DNA of 64,000 bases from NCBI RefSeq assembly GCF_014164585.1, contig NZ_JACJFM010000024.1, positions 1-64,000 on the forward strand. The letters are read 5' to 3'. Under the pieces are notes generated by a model. That model saw only the letters and a program-made list of their open reading frames with translations. It had not been told where the DNA came from and did no database searches. Every line of letters begins with the position of its first letter. The stretch's first letter is position 1. Shown piece after piece: positions 56,401-64,000 of this stretch. Source of the DNA: Oceanospirillum sediminis (GTDB taxonomy: Bacteria > Pseudomonadota > Gammaproteobacteria > Pseudomonadales > Halomonadaceae). Position numbers and translations under genes: made by a program.

Positions 56401-57183
56401 TGGCGGGCAGGCTTTAGCTGCCTGGAGAAAACGCTGATGAACGGCAGAACGGTTTCCGGTCAGCTCGGTCGTGGCTGTATCCGGATTGTCTTGCTGATCA
56501 GATTCTGCTTTTACATCGGCGACAATGGCTCGCCAGAGCCCGGCCTGCCATTGTTGCTCCGGACGCAGTTCGACGGTTTCTCCTTTAGCGGAAGTGATAA
56601 CATCCTGCCCTCCCTGCCAGAGATTAAGCCAGTCTGCCCGATAGACCTGGTACTGATCATACAGATCCGCTAACAACGCACTGAGGTGATAAACCCTTTT
56701 ATCCTGCTCAGTTTGCTGTTGAGCGGATTCTGCCAGATAGTTCTTTAACGGAGTAAAAGAAGCCTGTTCCAGAAAGCCTGGCTTACGTAACAGCCGGTAG
56801 AGGCGCCAGCTCAGAGCTGCTTTATCAAACGGAGAACCTGCAGGTAGCTCAGGCAAAAAACTGCTATAAGCCTGCCAGACAAAACGCCCTGGCAGTGTGG
56901 TATTAATGGCTGCAGCGATACCGAATCCATGTAGTGCATTGCTATCTTCCAGAGCTTCGCCGTCTGAGACAGGTTCAGCCAGAGCCAGCTTCAGCCACTG
57001 AGCAATACCGTTACTCTGAACCAGAATCTGCTCATCCTCCAGCGGCCCCAGAGGAAAGCGTCGACACCAGTCCACCATCACGTGTCTGAGGTCTTCCAGC
57101 AAGTTGCCCTGAATGACCATAAAGCCTGTTGGCCAGGGGGCGTTCTGATTGTCAGGTGCAGAATAATGATCAGCCATCGGCAC
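53422..57183 (-). CDS. recC: RecC, exonuclease V gamma subunit
   Basis: This 1253-residue scaffold subunit recognises Chi and splits the strands. It shows the inactive helicase-like fold (FMVIQGNLLEDLRHVMVDWC, ILVQSNGIAQWLKLALAE; MPMRAVPFRQIWLLGMNDGD; DFDLMAEQYRPGDRSRREDD). A GTG at 57183 with AAGGAG 5 bp upstream is the likely start; an ATG two codons later is possible. The order recC-recB-recD is continuous, without the ptrA gene found between recC and recB in E. coli. Confidence 0.94.
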   Translation of the reverse strand: MPMADHYSAPDNQNAPWPTGFMVIQGNLLEDLRHVMVDWCRRFPLGPLEDEQILVQSNGIAQWLKLALAEPVSDGEALEDSNALHGFGIAAAINTTLPGRFVWQAYSSFLPELPAGSPFDKAALSWRLYRLLRKPGFLEQASFTPLKNYLAESAQQQTEQDKRVYHLSALLADLYDQYQVYRADWLNLWQGGQDVITSAKGETVELRPEQQWQAGLWRAIVADVKAESDQQDNPDTATTELTGNRSAVHQRFLQAAKACPPEQRPYGLPRRVIIFGITSLPQQTLEVLKAISHLCQVMLFVSNPCQYYWGDIIEGRDLLRHEYKRHKRNKQNLSGDQTISAAVNYDQDSLHQYGHPLLASWGKQGRDYLHLLDEQDEKEAYENYFDGRIDLFRTPINDQATHLLAQLQDDILQLNTLQDRREKQAVFDPESDDSIRFAIAHSPQREVEILHDQLLAEFEKSRQQGNNLQPRDILVMVPDIHVYAPHIEAVFGRYMYRFSGLSSSDSGNPHDPRFMPYHISDQGQRSRNTLLIAFEKLTRIEHSRFTVNDLRELLEVPAVMTRMGLTEDDLERLQFWIEGAQIRWGLNAQQKTDFQLPPDQPQNTWQAGLKRMLLGFASGPYAGHWQEIEPYSETGGLEAALVGPLVSLMDRLETWWQEQKQSRNAAQWAERLHQLTEDFFTATGNTDQWALEQIEQASDALVQHVQDAGLEDDTLPLAIFAPTLLEQIDQPTLTQKFLGGSVNFATLMPMRAVPFRQIWLLGMNDGDYPRSHHAADFDLMAEQYRPGDRSRREDDRYLLLEALLSARDKLVISWVGRSIRDNNEMPPSVLVGQLRDHLSAGWRLKGQQSELLYPSQQERTALLDALTTEYPMQPFSPDYFKPGRDPRLFTYGVEWRAIHETDSAHKTCSVQTQSAVTPESAQALPEWYPDNALSLKQLTDFLKHPVDAFFAQRLQVFPPEQLTPAPDTETYEFDGLSNWQLKDQLIATVFRPGLDEAAFEAEMAAFVEKKQREGVLIQGNLGRYHAAEHFEQMPTLYQEWNNLRHHFSLHLDNLPAFSMQSERSTEQRPYWMLEHQLTEIYQNADGHLAQICLSTSSLRNKKIPRWSNYIQPWLKHLIACAQLGEVETQVVSPAGKATFAPIEQQKARTLLTQQADLWWQGMQHPLPFALNTGFSWLKHASAVPTEDMSMLEIAELSVIREAFDKDLAYSSYMTREYPTPEVMLATQFTSQDCILNFTDCCRLAYGPLFEQGA

Positions 57184-57352
57184 CGATTCTCCTTAGCAAT
57201 AATATCTGGCATTCTGAACAAAGTGTTGTCCGGAATTTGTTGCTAAGGATACTCTGCCAACACAGACAACTGAATGATAAATATGAATTTGTTTTCCTGG
57301 CGACATGGGTTCAGATGATGATAGCTATGCCTTTTTCATTATGTTGGCGACG

Positions 57353-57976
57353 TTATCTGTATCCGTATTTTTCCTGCAGTAGCTTATACTGGTATTTTTT
57401 TACTGCCAGCTTCTCACGTAAAAAAACATTTTCGGTGTTCAGGGTGACATTCTTTTTACTCAGCTCCAGTACCTGGCTCATCAGGCTCTGCTTTTCTTCA
57501 GCTGAACCACTGCTTTGCTGTACTTTCAGACTCAGGCGATCAATTTTTCCTGTGCCTTCTTTAAACTCGTAATCATTGTCTCTGATTTTAGTTTCCAGCT
57601 CTGATATTTCCGATTGAACCGCGTAATACTCCTGACCAATTTTATAACCGGCCATAAACTCATCATGACTTTCTGCCGGACAAACCCCTTTATATTTATC
57701 ATCCCGTTTACCGTTAACAAAACCGGATTGCTTAGTACAATAGCTTTTCAGTCCTTCTTCGCGACCTGTGGCATACCGGTCCTGGTCGGGTGTAACACCA
57801 TATTCTGAACACTGCTTGCGATATTCCCCCACCTGAGACAGACGTTCTCCACGCTCTCCATCCTGTAACCCAATCAGTCTCCAGTCAGCGCTCAGACACT
57901 CCTCTTTATTCATGGCTGAGCAGCCAGCTAATAGGAGTAAGGAAGCAGCAACAGCAAGCAATTTTATTTTTTTCAT
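57353..57976 (-). CDS. DUF2799 lipoprotein with C-terminal coiled coil
   Basis: This lipoprotein of about 207 residues has a lipobox (LLLLAGCSAM), then a DUF2799 domain with paired cysteines (NKEECLSADWRLIGLQDGER, SYCTKQSGFVNGKRDDKYKG, CPAESHDEFMAGY). A long charged C-terminal coiled coil follows (SEISELETKI … LELSKKNVTLNTEN). The ATG at 57976 gives a standard lipoprotein leader. The function is unknown; it is probably anchored in the outer membrane. Confidence 0.85.
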   Translation of the reverse strand: MKKIKLLAVAASLLLLAGCSAMNKEECLSADWRLIGLQDGERGERLSQVGEYRKQCSEYGVTPDQDRYATGREEGLKSYCTKQSGFVNGKRDDKYKGVCPAESHDEFMAGYKIGQEYYAVQSEISELETKIRDNDYEFKEGTGKIDRLSLKVQQSSGSAEEKQSLMSQVLELSKKNVTLNTENVFLREKLAVKKYQYKLLQEKYGYR

Positions 57977-58203
57977 CCAACAATCCATTCTGTCTGGTTT
58001 ACGGAATTAAAGTAAGCACAGCTGAGTGAGTTTAAAAAATGCCAGATCTTCTGTATAGACAGACTCATGAAAAGCGACATGAAATATGATCAGTTTATAT
58101 CTGGAGTGATTATATGGCTAAAGCTTGCAGGGTATCAGTCTTAACCGGTGATGTTCGTTCACCGGCACCTTTTCAGATGTTCACTGGCATTTTTCTATTG
58201 TAC

Positions 58204-59016
58204 TCAATCCGTAGTGCGAGCCAGTGCCAGCCCTAAATACTGAAAATAATCACTGAATGCTGCATTGATCCGCTGACGCTGCTGGCCTGAAGGATATAAG
58301 CCGTATTCCGCTTCTTTCGAGGCCTTTGTTCCCTTAACCAGAAAGTTATTTTTTAAGCTGGCATCCTGCACGAAGGCTTCAAATGCCCTGGCGCATAACT
58401 CTTCAGGCTGACTGTAATAAGATTGACCCAGTGCCTTATCAACCGTTAATGAGCGCTGAAACAGGATGCTGGGCTGTTCGCCACTCTCATCAAGGATAAT
58501 ACAAGCAAAGCAATGGGATAATTTATGATTTAGTGGATGTGAAATGAGATGCTGATTACCTGCGCCCTGTTCCAGCCACAGACCAGAGGCAAAGCTGGTG
58601 CGATCTGTGCTGGTAAATGCCTTATCAGCCAGATAGTGGTCCAGTGCATGAAACCATTCATGAGCAATACTGCCCGGACCCGCGTTTTTCGCCAGTGCAA
58701 ACGCACGCTGTCCGGGAGAGTAATGTGCTGATACGCCTAAGCGCCCACCGGTACCATATTGCAATGCCAGAGTGCCTCGTAAAGACACCACTAACTCTGG
58801 TACCTGCAGAATCAGCATCAGATCACAGAATGCATCATAAAAATGCTCTGCGGCTCTTTGTTGCTCTGCACGAGTGACCCAGCGACCAATCTCAACAGAC
58901 CTGAAATCAAAACGCTTCCTTATCAGGCTGAAGTTACACTCCAGTCCTTGTCGATGATCAGGTCCATTACGATAGATTGCAGGAAATCGGGTTTTGTTTA
59001 TGATCGTTTCAGCCAT
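58204..59016 (-). CDS. CLCA_X-type putative zinc metallopeptidase-like protein
   Basis: This 270-residue protein matches the CLCA_X family. It contains IAHEWFHALDHYLADKA, an HExxH-like motif reading HEWFH followed by ALDHY, which could bind zinc, and the downstream PEELCARAFEAFVQD. The N-terminus has no signal peptide, so it is probably cytosolic. Protease activity has not been shown for the family and is inferred from the motif. It lies 43 bp after folD in the same orientation. Confidence 0.75.
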   Translation of the reverse strand: MAETIINKTRFPAIYRNGPDHRQGLECNFSLIRKRFDFRSVEIGRWVTRAEQQRAAEHFYDAFCDLMLILQVPELVVSLRGTLALQYGTGGRLGVSAHYSPGQRAFALAKNAGPGSIAHEWFHALDHYLADKAFTSTDRTSFASGLWLEQGAGNQHLISHPLNHKLSHCFACIILDESGEQPSILFQRSLTVDKALGQSYYSQPEELCARAFEAFVQDASLKNNFLVKGTKASKEAEYGLYPSGQQRQRINAAFSDYFQYLGLALARTTD

Positions 59017-59059
59017 CCCGGATGTTCCGGCAATATCAGATAAAGAAAAGACTAACGAT

Positions 59060-59920
59060 CTAACTCAGCTGCTGAGTTGCCGCAGTCAGAGTGTTTTTCA
59101 TCAGACAGGCAATGGTCATTGGCCCGACACCGCCAGGCACAGGGGTAATTGCACTGGCAACAGGGGCGACAGCCTGATAGTCCACATCACCTTTCAGTTT
59201 ATAGGCACCATCATGTTCTACAGAGTTGATGCCTACATCAATAACAACGGCTCCTGGTTTTACCCAGTCCGCTTTAACCATTTCGGGAGAACCCACTGCC
59301 ACAACCAGAATATCTGCTTCTGAACAGATCTGTTCTATATTCTGTGTCCGGGAATGTACTGTCGTTACGGTACAGTTTTCACGTAACAGTAGAGCGGCCA
59401 TTGGCTTGCCTACAATGTTTGAGCGTCCGACAACGACGGCATGCTTACCGGTCAGGTCATCCATTACCTGGCGCAGCATAATCAGACAGCCCAGAGGTGT
59501 GCAGGGCACCATCGCATCCTGTCCTGAACTGAGCAGGCCCACATTAACCGGGTGAAAACCATCAACATCCTTAGCAGGCAGGATCGAGTTAATCACCGCG
59601 TTTTCATCCAGATGATCCGGTAATGGTAGCTGTACCAGAATACCGTGTACCGCCGGGTCCTGGTTTAGCTGATCGATCAGTTGATCCAACGTATTCTGAT
59701 CGATATCTGCAGGCAGTTTGTGTTCAATAGAATTCAGACCGGATTCTTCTGCTCGCTTAATTTTATTGCGAACATATACCTGACTGGCCGGATCTTCACC
59801 TACCAGCACCACAGCCAGGCCGGGTTTAACACCGTGTTTATCCAGAAAGAGTTTTGCTTCAGTAGCCACATCATCAACTACCTGAGCGGCGAGCTGTTTA
59901 CCATCTATGATTCGGGTCAT
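59060..59920 (-). CDS. folD: Methylene-THF dehydrogenase/cyclohydrolase (FolD)
   Basis: This 286-residue bifunctional enzyme interconverts methylene-, methenyl- and formyl-tetrahydrofolate. It shows [20 protein letters not shown] with the catalytic lysine, [14 protein letters not shown], the NADP site [20 protein letters not shown], and the end segment [18 protein letters not shown]. It is a complete, ordinary housekeeping copy. Confidence 0.96.
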   Translation of the reverse strand: MTRIIDGKQLAAQVVDDVATEAKLFLDKHGVKPGLAVVLVGEDPASQVYVRNKIKRAEESGLNSIEHKLPADIDQNTLDQLIDQLNQDPAVHGILVQLPLPDHLDENAVINSILPAKDVDGFHPVNVGLLSSGQDAMVPCTPLGCLIMLRQVMDDLTGKHAVVVGRSNIVGKPMAALLLRENCTVTTVHSRTQNIEQICSEADILVVAVGSPEMVKADWVKPGAVVIDVGINSVEHDGAYKLKGDVDYQAVAPVASAITPVPGGVGPMTIACLMKNTLTAATQQLS

Positions 59921-60255
59921 GTTCCTGCCTTAACGCTGAAAAAACAGCCTGAGAGCTTCACCGGGAAAACACCAGACTTTGAATGTCACATTATTGCCTC
60001 AGATACCGATCAATCAGATCAAATCCGCAGATATGGTCCGATTGTGAACCTGATATTTAGCCGGATCATCCGATGACAGGCCGCAATTCACCGGCGCGAG
60101 AATAATACAGATGGCTATTATCATCAAACGTCACCCACACGAGCTTGCCTGTATGCGACGATTTGTTCCTGAAACGCTCCACCAATCGTCTGGTCAATAA
60201 TCGTTTATAAGTACTCAGGTTTCCTCTGAGTTCTCAGTTTTCTCTACGTTTTTTT
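59921..60255. other. Intergenic region upstream of folD
   Basis: This 335-bp gap lies between folD and the kinase gene. The only protein-like frame is a 29-codon ATG ORF on the plus strand (60111-60200, MAIIIKRHPHELACMRRFVP…) without a clear ribosome site; it may be chance. No RNA gene, repeat or clear terminator was recognised. Confidence 0.3.
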
Positions 60256-62562
60256 CTATCTGATTAGTGCCAGAGTATCTGCCCCGGCACGCTGAAGATC
60301 GGGCAGGTTTTGCAAGCAAGCTTCCAGATCATTCATGTCTGCATCGGTTTCCAGCATCCGCAACAGAGTCCCTAAGCGGGCCAGTCCCAGAGTTTCACAG
60401 GCACCTGCCAGTTTATGGGACAGCTGGGAGGTTTCATACAGGTCGCTTTCCAGCAAACTGGCTTCCAGCAGAGGCCAGAGTTCCTGATACAGAGCGATAA
60501 AGTTGCGCATCAAATCGGTGACTTTCTGTTCACCCAGCATACGCCGATGCAGATCCAGAACCCCTTGATCCAGTAAGGGAATCCGCTCAGGATCGGCAGT
60601 ATCTGGTGTCGCCACATCAGGAAGAATATCCGGTGATAATGCGAGTTCCGTATCGCTTTGTCTGGCCAGGCAGGCCTGTAGCGCCGAAAATAGTTGCTCT
60701 CTTTTAACCGGCTTGGCTACAACATATTGCATACCTGCCTGCAGATAACGATGTACGTCTTCTGGTCTGACACTGGCAGTCAGTGCCACAATCGGAGTAT
60801 TAAAATTAACTGCTGATGGATCAGATCTGAGCTGACGGCTGACCTCCATTCCACTCAACCCCGGTAGGTGCATATCCATCAGAATTAGGTCAAAGGCGCG
60901 GTGCTGACACATTGCCAGCGCTTTGTGGCCATCTTCTGCCAGGGTGACCGGATAGCGATCTCCCAGTAAACCCAGTACAACCTGTTGGTTAATTTCGACA
61001 TCTTCGACTAGCAGGATCTCGCCACGGAGGTTTTCTGATATGGGAGTCTGTTTTTCTATAGCTTTACTTTCACTTTCAACCGGCGATAATGTCAGCTCCA
61101 GCCAGAAACAACTGCCTTTGTCTGGTTCACTATGAACACCAATATCACCACCCAGTGTCTGAGCCAGCTCTTTGCAGATCGCCAGCCCCAGGCCGGTCCC
61201 GCCAAAACGACGGGTAATACTTTCATCCGCCTGAGTAAAGCGATCAAAAATATGCTGCTGTAATTGTGTTTCGATACCGATACCGCTATCGATAACCTCG
61301 AAACGAATCCTGTGCTGACTGCCCTCCTCTGCCGATAACCGACAACTCAGTCTGACCGAGCCGGAATCGGTAAATTTTATCGCATTAGCCAGTAAATTAG
61401 TCAGTATCTGGCGCAGACTGCCTGCAGCACCGCAATAGTAGTGACTGAGTGCCGGGTCAGTATACAGCTGTGTGGTCAGCCCCTTTCTCTCTGCTCCCGG
61501 TGTCATCAGAGTGATCAGGTTCTTCAGCAGTTCCGTCAGAGAGAACTCCGTTTGCTGTGAGACATAAGCCCCTTCCACCAGACGGCCGTATTGCAATACA
61601 TGATCAAAGGTTTCCATCAGAGCATCCGTTGCGTCATGTAACACCCGGATATGTTCCCGCTGATTATCGGTTAATGGGCTGTTTTCCAGTAGCTGAATCA
61701 TACCCAGCATACCGTTCATCGGTGTACGTATTTCATGGCTCATGGTGGATAAGAACTGAGACTTTGCGTTACTGGCATCTTCTGCCGCTTCTTTTGCCCG
61801 CCTCAGACTGGCGGTGCGCTTTTCAACCATCTGTTGTAGCTGATCTCTGTCTCTTTGTACCGCCTGTCCCATTTCATTAAGGGCTGCGGCTAACTGATCC
61901 AGTTCATCCGGTTGCTCCGGTGGTATTCGCTCCAGAGTTAAACGACTTGCCAGATCACCGGCTCCGATACGGCGGCTGTAATCTGCCATACTTTCCAGGT
62001 GACGGGTGATTTGCCGCTGCACAATCACCAGGATCACCAGAACAATCAGTAGTACCAACAAAGTCTGATTAAACAAAATACTGGCCCCGGTCTGCCAGAC
62101 TCGGGCGTAAACTGCTTCCATATCAAAGCTGACATTGAGCTGTCCCAGATGACGTTGCTGCTGGCTGCGCGTAGTGTGAATCAATTCGAAGCTTTTTAGC
62201 TGAACTTGGTGGCCTGCATTCAGGGGTGTGTGTACCGGGAGCTGCAATTCAGGGCTCAGATGGTTGCCTTCCAGCGTCAGGTAAATCACATCCGGCAGGG
62301 TATGAATACCCAGTAACTGGAGTTCTACCTGTGCCTGATCCACATCCCATAAACTTTTCGCCAGGCTGGCCAGGTAGCTGCTGCGAATCAGTTCAGTCTG
62401 CTGATCCATCGCTTTGAGTTCCCGGCGATAATCCAGCGATAGCTGCAAGGCAGTTGAACAGAGAATAAAGATAAAACTGCATACGCTGACATACACCATA
62501 ATCCGGTAACCCAGGGGGTGTTGTCTGGCGTATCCCGGACGTTTTTTCAGCCAGAAAGTCAT
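60256..62562 (-). CDS. Hybrid sensor histidine kinase (HAMP-HisKA-HATPase-REC-Hpt)
   Basis: This 768-residue membrane kinase has membrane segments near residues 20-43 and 165-185, a periplasmic domain between them, then HAMP. HisKA follows (FLSTMSHEIRTPMNGMLGMI, His near 276), then the ATPase (NLLANAIKFTDSGSV; RFGGTGLGLAICKEL), a receiver (LILMDMHLPGLSG, Asp near 561) and Hpt (LSHKLAGACETLG, His near 715). The layout matches TorS/EvgS-like phosphorelays. It is the last gene of an operon with a binding protein and a response regulator. Confidence 0.93.
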   Translation of the reverse strand: MTFWLKKRPGYARQHPLGYRIMVYVSVCSFIFILCSTALQLSLDYRRELKAMDQQTELIRSSYLASLAKSLWDVDQAQVELQLLGIHTLPDVIYLTLEGNHLSPELQLPVHTPLNAGHQVQLKSFELIHTTRSQQQRHLGQLNVSFDMEAVYARVWQTGASILFNQTLLVLLIVLVILVIVQRQITRHLESMADYSRRIGAGDLASRLTLERIPPEQPDELDQLAAALNEMGQAVQRDRDQLQQMVEKRTASLRRAKEAAEDASNAKSQFLSTMSHEIRTPMNGMLGMIQLLENSPLTDNQREHIRVLHDATDALMETFDHVLQYGRLVEGAYVSQQTEFSLTELLKNLITLMTPGAERKGLTTQLYTDPALSHYYCGAAGSLRQILTNLLANAIKFTDSGSVRLSCRLSAEEGSQHRIRFEVIDSGIGIETQLQQHIFDRFTQADESITRRFGGTGLGLAICKELAQTLGGDIGVHSEPDKGSCFWLELTLSPVESESKAIEKQTPISENLRGEILLVEDVEINQQVVLGLLGDRYPVTLAEDGHKALAMCQHRAFDLILMDMHLPGLSGMEVSRQLRSDPSAVNFNTPIVALTASVRPEDVHRYLQAGMQYVVAKPVKREQLFSALQACLARQSDTELALSPDILPDVATPDTADPERIPLLDQGVLDLHRRMLGEQKVTDLMRNFIALYQELWPLLEASLLESDLYETSQLSHKLAGACETLGLARLGTLLRMLETDADMNDLEACLQNLPDLQRAGADTLALIR

Positions 62563-62575
62563 AAAACTACCTGCT

Positions 62576-63433
62576 TCAGGGAGCGTTCAGATACTGAAAA
62601 CTGTATTTTTGGATTAAACGCTGAATTGTGCCATCCTCATGCATCTGCTTCAGACGTTGATTCAGGTAGGGCAGGTAACCCTGTAAGCCACTGTGGTGTC
62701 CCAGCGCCAGATAATAGTGTTCCGTGGTGATTTCGGTATTCAGTGCCATCACATCATCATGAAACCCCAGACGAAGGCTTTGCAACTCGCCACTGAGTTG
62801 CCCAAGCGGCATATAATCGATACGGCCAAGGGCCAGTTTGGCAAAGTTCTGATGTCCACGGGAGACGTATTCAATCAGGCCATGCTGTTCAACAAAACGA
62901 TCAAACTGTTCGCCAAAACTATCCCCTAGTAATAAGCCAACGGTTTTGCCTTTCAGGTCTTCTGGTGAGCGATATTCAATAGGCTGCTGTCGGTTCACGA
63001 ATAAAGTGACTTTATCAGCAACAATCGGTTGCTGAGAGAAGCTCAGATAAGCCTCCCGGCTACGAATCCGGTAGGCTGCTACCACAATATCGGCTTTACC
63101 CTGCTGAACCTCTAACAGACAGCGTTTCCAGTTACTGTCGGCGCTGAGCTGAACCTGATAACCCAGCTCAGCAAACAATTGCCGTGTGACGGCTGGAGCC
63201 AGACCGGTCAGCTGATTATTGTGATGCCAGGACACAGGAGGATAGAAAGGATGACCACAGGCTTTAAGCGATTGCCCGGCACGGGCTGTTTCCAGCCACA
63301 ATAGCGCCAGCAGCATAAAAACCAGCTGAGCACTGATCAAGTGGGCGCTAATCAAGTGAGTACCAGGCCGGTGGGTGCTTACTTTCTTTCTGCCGTATTT
63401 ACCGATACAGAGATCGTTGATACTGAATTTCAT
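62576..63433 (-). CDS. Periplasmic solute-binding protein (SBP_bac_3) of the kinase operon
   Basis: This 285-residue protein has a hydrophobic segment at about residues 36-50 (AQLVFMLLALLWLETARAG) after a basic leader, followed by SBP_bac_3 sequence (FYPPVSWHHNNQLTGLAPAV, KADIVVAAYRIRSREAYLSF, YRSPEDLKGKTVGLLLGDSF). A short repeat in the leader (HLISAHLISA, 15-bp period) is odd. It lies 13 bp before the kinase gene and 18 bp after the regulator gene, with no transporter, so it probably senses a ligand for the kinase. Confidence 0.85.
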   Translation of the reverse strand: MKFSINDLCIGKYGRKKVSTHRPGTHLISAHLISAQLVFMLLALLWLETARAGQSLKACGHPFYPPVSWHHNNQLTGLAPAVTRQLFAELGYQVQLSADSNWKRCLLEVQQGKADIVVAAYRIRSREAYLSFSQQPIVADKVTLFVNRQQPIEYRSPEDLKGKTVGLLLGDSFGEQFDRFVEQHGLIEYVSRGHQNFAKLALGRIDYMPLGQLSGELQSLRLGFHDDVMALNTEITTEHYYLALGHHSGLQGYLPYLNQRLKQMHEDGTIQRLIQKYSFQYLNAP

Positions 63434-63451
63434 TATCCTGATCTCTGGCCG

Positions 63452-64000
63452 TCAGAGATCAACCGGTTTGGGGGTGAACAGATAACCTGCACCATGTACG
63501 GTCAGAATCAGTTTAGGATTAGCCGGATCATCTCCCAGCTTGCGTCTCAGACGGCCTATCAGTACATCCACCGTTCTGTCACTGGGCACCCATTCCCGGT
63601 TACGGATCTGATCCAGAATCTGTTCCCGGCTCATCACCTCTCCTGCCTGATTCATCAAACAGGCCAGTAGTTTAAACTCCCCTTCTGTTAACTGGGTTTC
63701 CTGACGACGCTCATCCAGTAATTGTCGCCGGTCCATATTCAGTTTCCAGCGGTCAAAGCTCTTAAAGCTATGGGTAAAGGCATCGGTGGGCTTATCGGCA
63801 CTGTTTCGTACCCGTCGAATCAGGTTCTTACTACGAGCCAGAATTTCACGGGGATTAAACGGCTTGGTGACATATTCATCCGCCCCGCACTCCAGACCAA
63901 TCAGACGATCTACTTCATCCTGGCGACCCGTGACCAGGATAATGCCGACTTCACTGTGAACTCTGAGCTCCCGTGTCAATGTCAGGCCATCTTTACCAGG
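63452..64000 (-). CDS. OmpR-family response regulator, 5' end outside window
   Basis: The visible part covers the end of the receiver (GKDGLTLTRELR, VGIILVTGRQDEVDRLIGLE, ADEYVTKPFNPREI with the conserved Lys) and a complete winged-helix DNA-binding domain (LTEGEFKLLACLMNQAGEVM, VDVLIGRLRRKLGDDPANPK, HGAGYLFTP). The frame is open to the right edge, and the phosphorylated Asp lies beyond it. The regulator resembles TorR and is the likely output of the adjacent hybrid kinase. Confidence 0.92.
   Translation of the reverse strand, partial: PGKDGLTLTRELRVHSEVGIILVTGRQDEVDRLIGLECGADEYVTKPFNPREILARSKNLIRRVRNSADKPTDAFTHSFKSFDRWKLNMDRRQLLDERRQETQLTEGEFKLLACLMNQAGEVMSREQILDQIRNREWVPSDRTVDVLIGRLRRKLGDDPANPKLILTVHGAGYLFTPKPVDL

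Noticed and set aside
63336-63358. 15-bp repeat in the binding-protein leader as a regulatory site
   Set aside because: It lies inside the coding frame and simply duplicates five residues (HLISA) in the N-terminal leader.
1-64000. CRISPR array, prophage, transposon or defence island
   Set aside because: No regularly spaced repeats, transposase, integrase, phage structural gene or known defence gene was seen; recBCD is an ordinary chromosomal copy.

Overview
The window looks like a chromosomal segment of a marine-type gammaproteobacterium, plausibly of the Oceanospirillales (inference only; no rRNA or taxon marker is present). The reasons are moderate GC, a tusDCBE-yccA-tRNA-Ser cluster comparable to the enterobacterial one, a DUF2986 micro-protein, a recC-recB-recD cluster, a ppsR/ppsA divergon, and many AraC-type regulators and free-standing periplasmic binding proteins. 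I see no phage, plasmid, insertion sequence or CRISPR array. About 55 protein genes, one tRNA and several gene remnants are supported.

Layout. 1-5.1 kb: an AttEFGH-like export operon (ATPase, one large permease, exported lipocalin-like AttH) followed by a small DUF2007/zinc-ribbon protein. 5.1-7.2 kb: an AraC regulator divergent from an NmrA-type oxidoreductase, with striking dyad repeats between them. 7.2-10 kb: a decayed stretch holding remnants of an lrp/lysE divergon, an AraC gene, a Crp/Fnr gene, an SDR gene and possibly an ABC exporter, interspersed with an intact DUF2986 gene and an intact AraC gene. 10-14 kb: an exported hydrolase, then a periplasmic solute-binding protein abutting a GGDEF/EAL membrane protein. 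14-18 kb: DAHP synthase, the Tus sulfur relay, YccA and tRNA-Ser(UGA). 18-22 kb: a methyltransferase, ppsR and ppsA. 22-31 kb: metabolic singletons (CitE-like lyase, PhoX-like protein, hydrolase, acetyltransferase, AhpD-like protein, alanine-glyoxylate aminotransferase), a lone binding protein and an exported nuclease. 31-37 kb: bactofilin, an AraC/rhodanese divergon, a second PhoX-like protein (Tat lipoprotein) and PepQ. 37-45 kb: a LysR regulator and a complete dppABCDF-type peptide ABC operon that ends in an M14 carboxypeptidase. 45-47 kb: a thioesterase divergent from a LuxR-type regulator. 47-57 kb: recC-recB-recD. 57-60 kb: a DUF2799 lipoprotein, a CLCA_X-type protein and folD. 60-64 kb: a three-gene signalling operon (OmpR-type regulator, periplasmic binding protein, hybrid histidine kinase) cut by the right edge.

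Functional themes. Peptide use is concentrated at 35-45 kb: Dpp uptake, carboxypeptidase, PepQ and LysR. Gluconeogenic PEP synthesis (ppsA with its regulator) lies close to aroG, whose enzyme uses PEP. Three SBP_bac_3 proteins occur without any ABC permease; two sit directly beside membrane signalling enzymes and so look like periplasmic sensors rather than transport components. No single unprecedented system is evident. The best candidates for new biology are the binding-protein/signalling pairs, the operator-like repeat arrays and the scarred regulator region.
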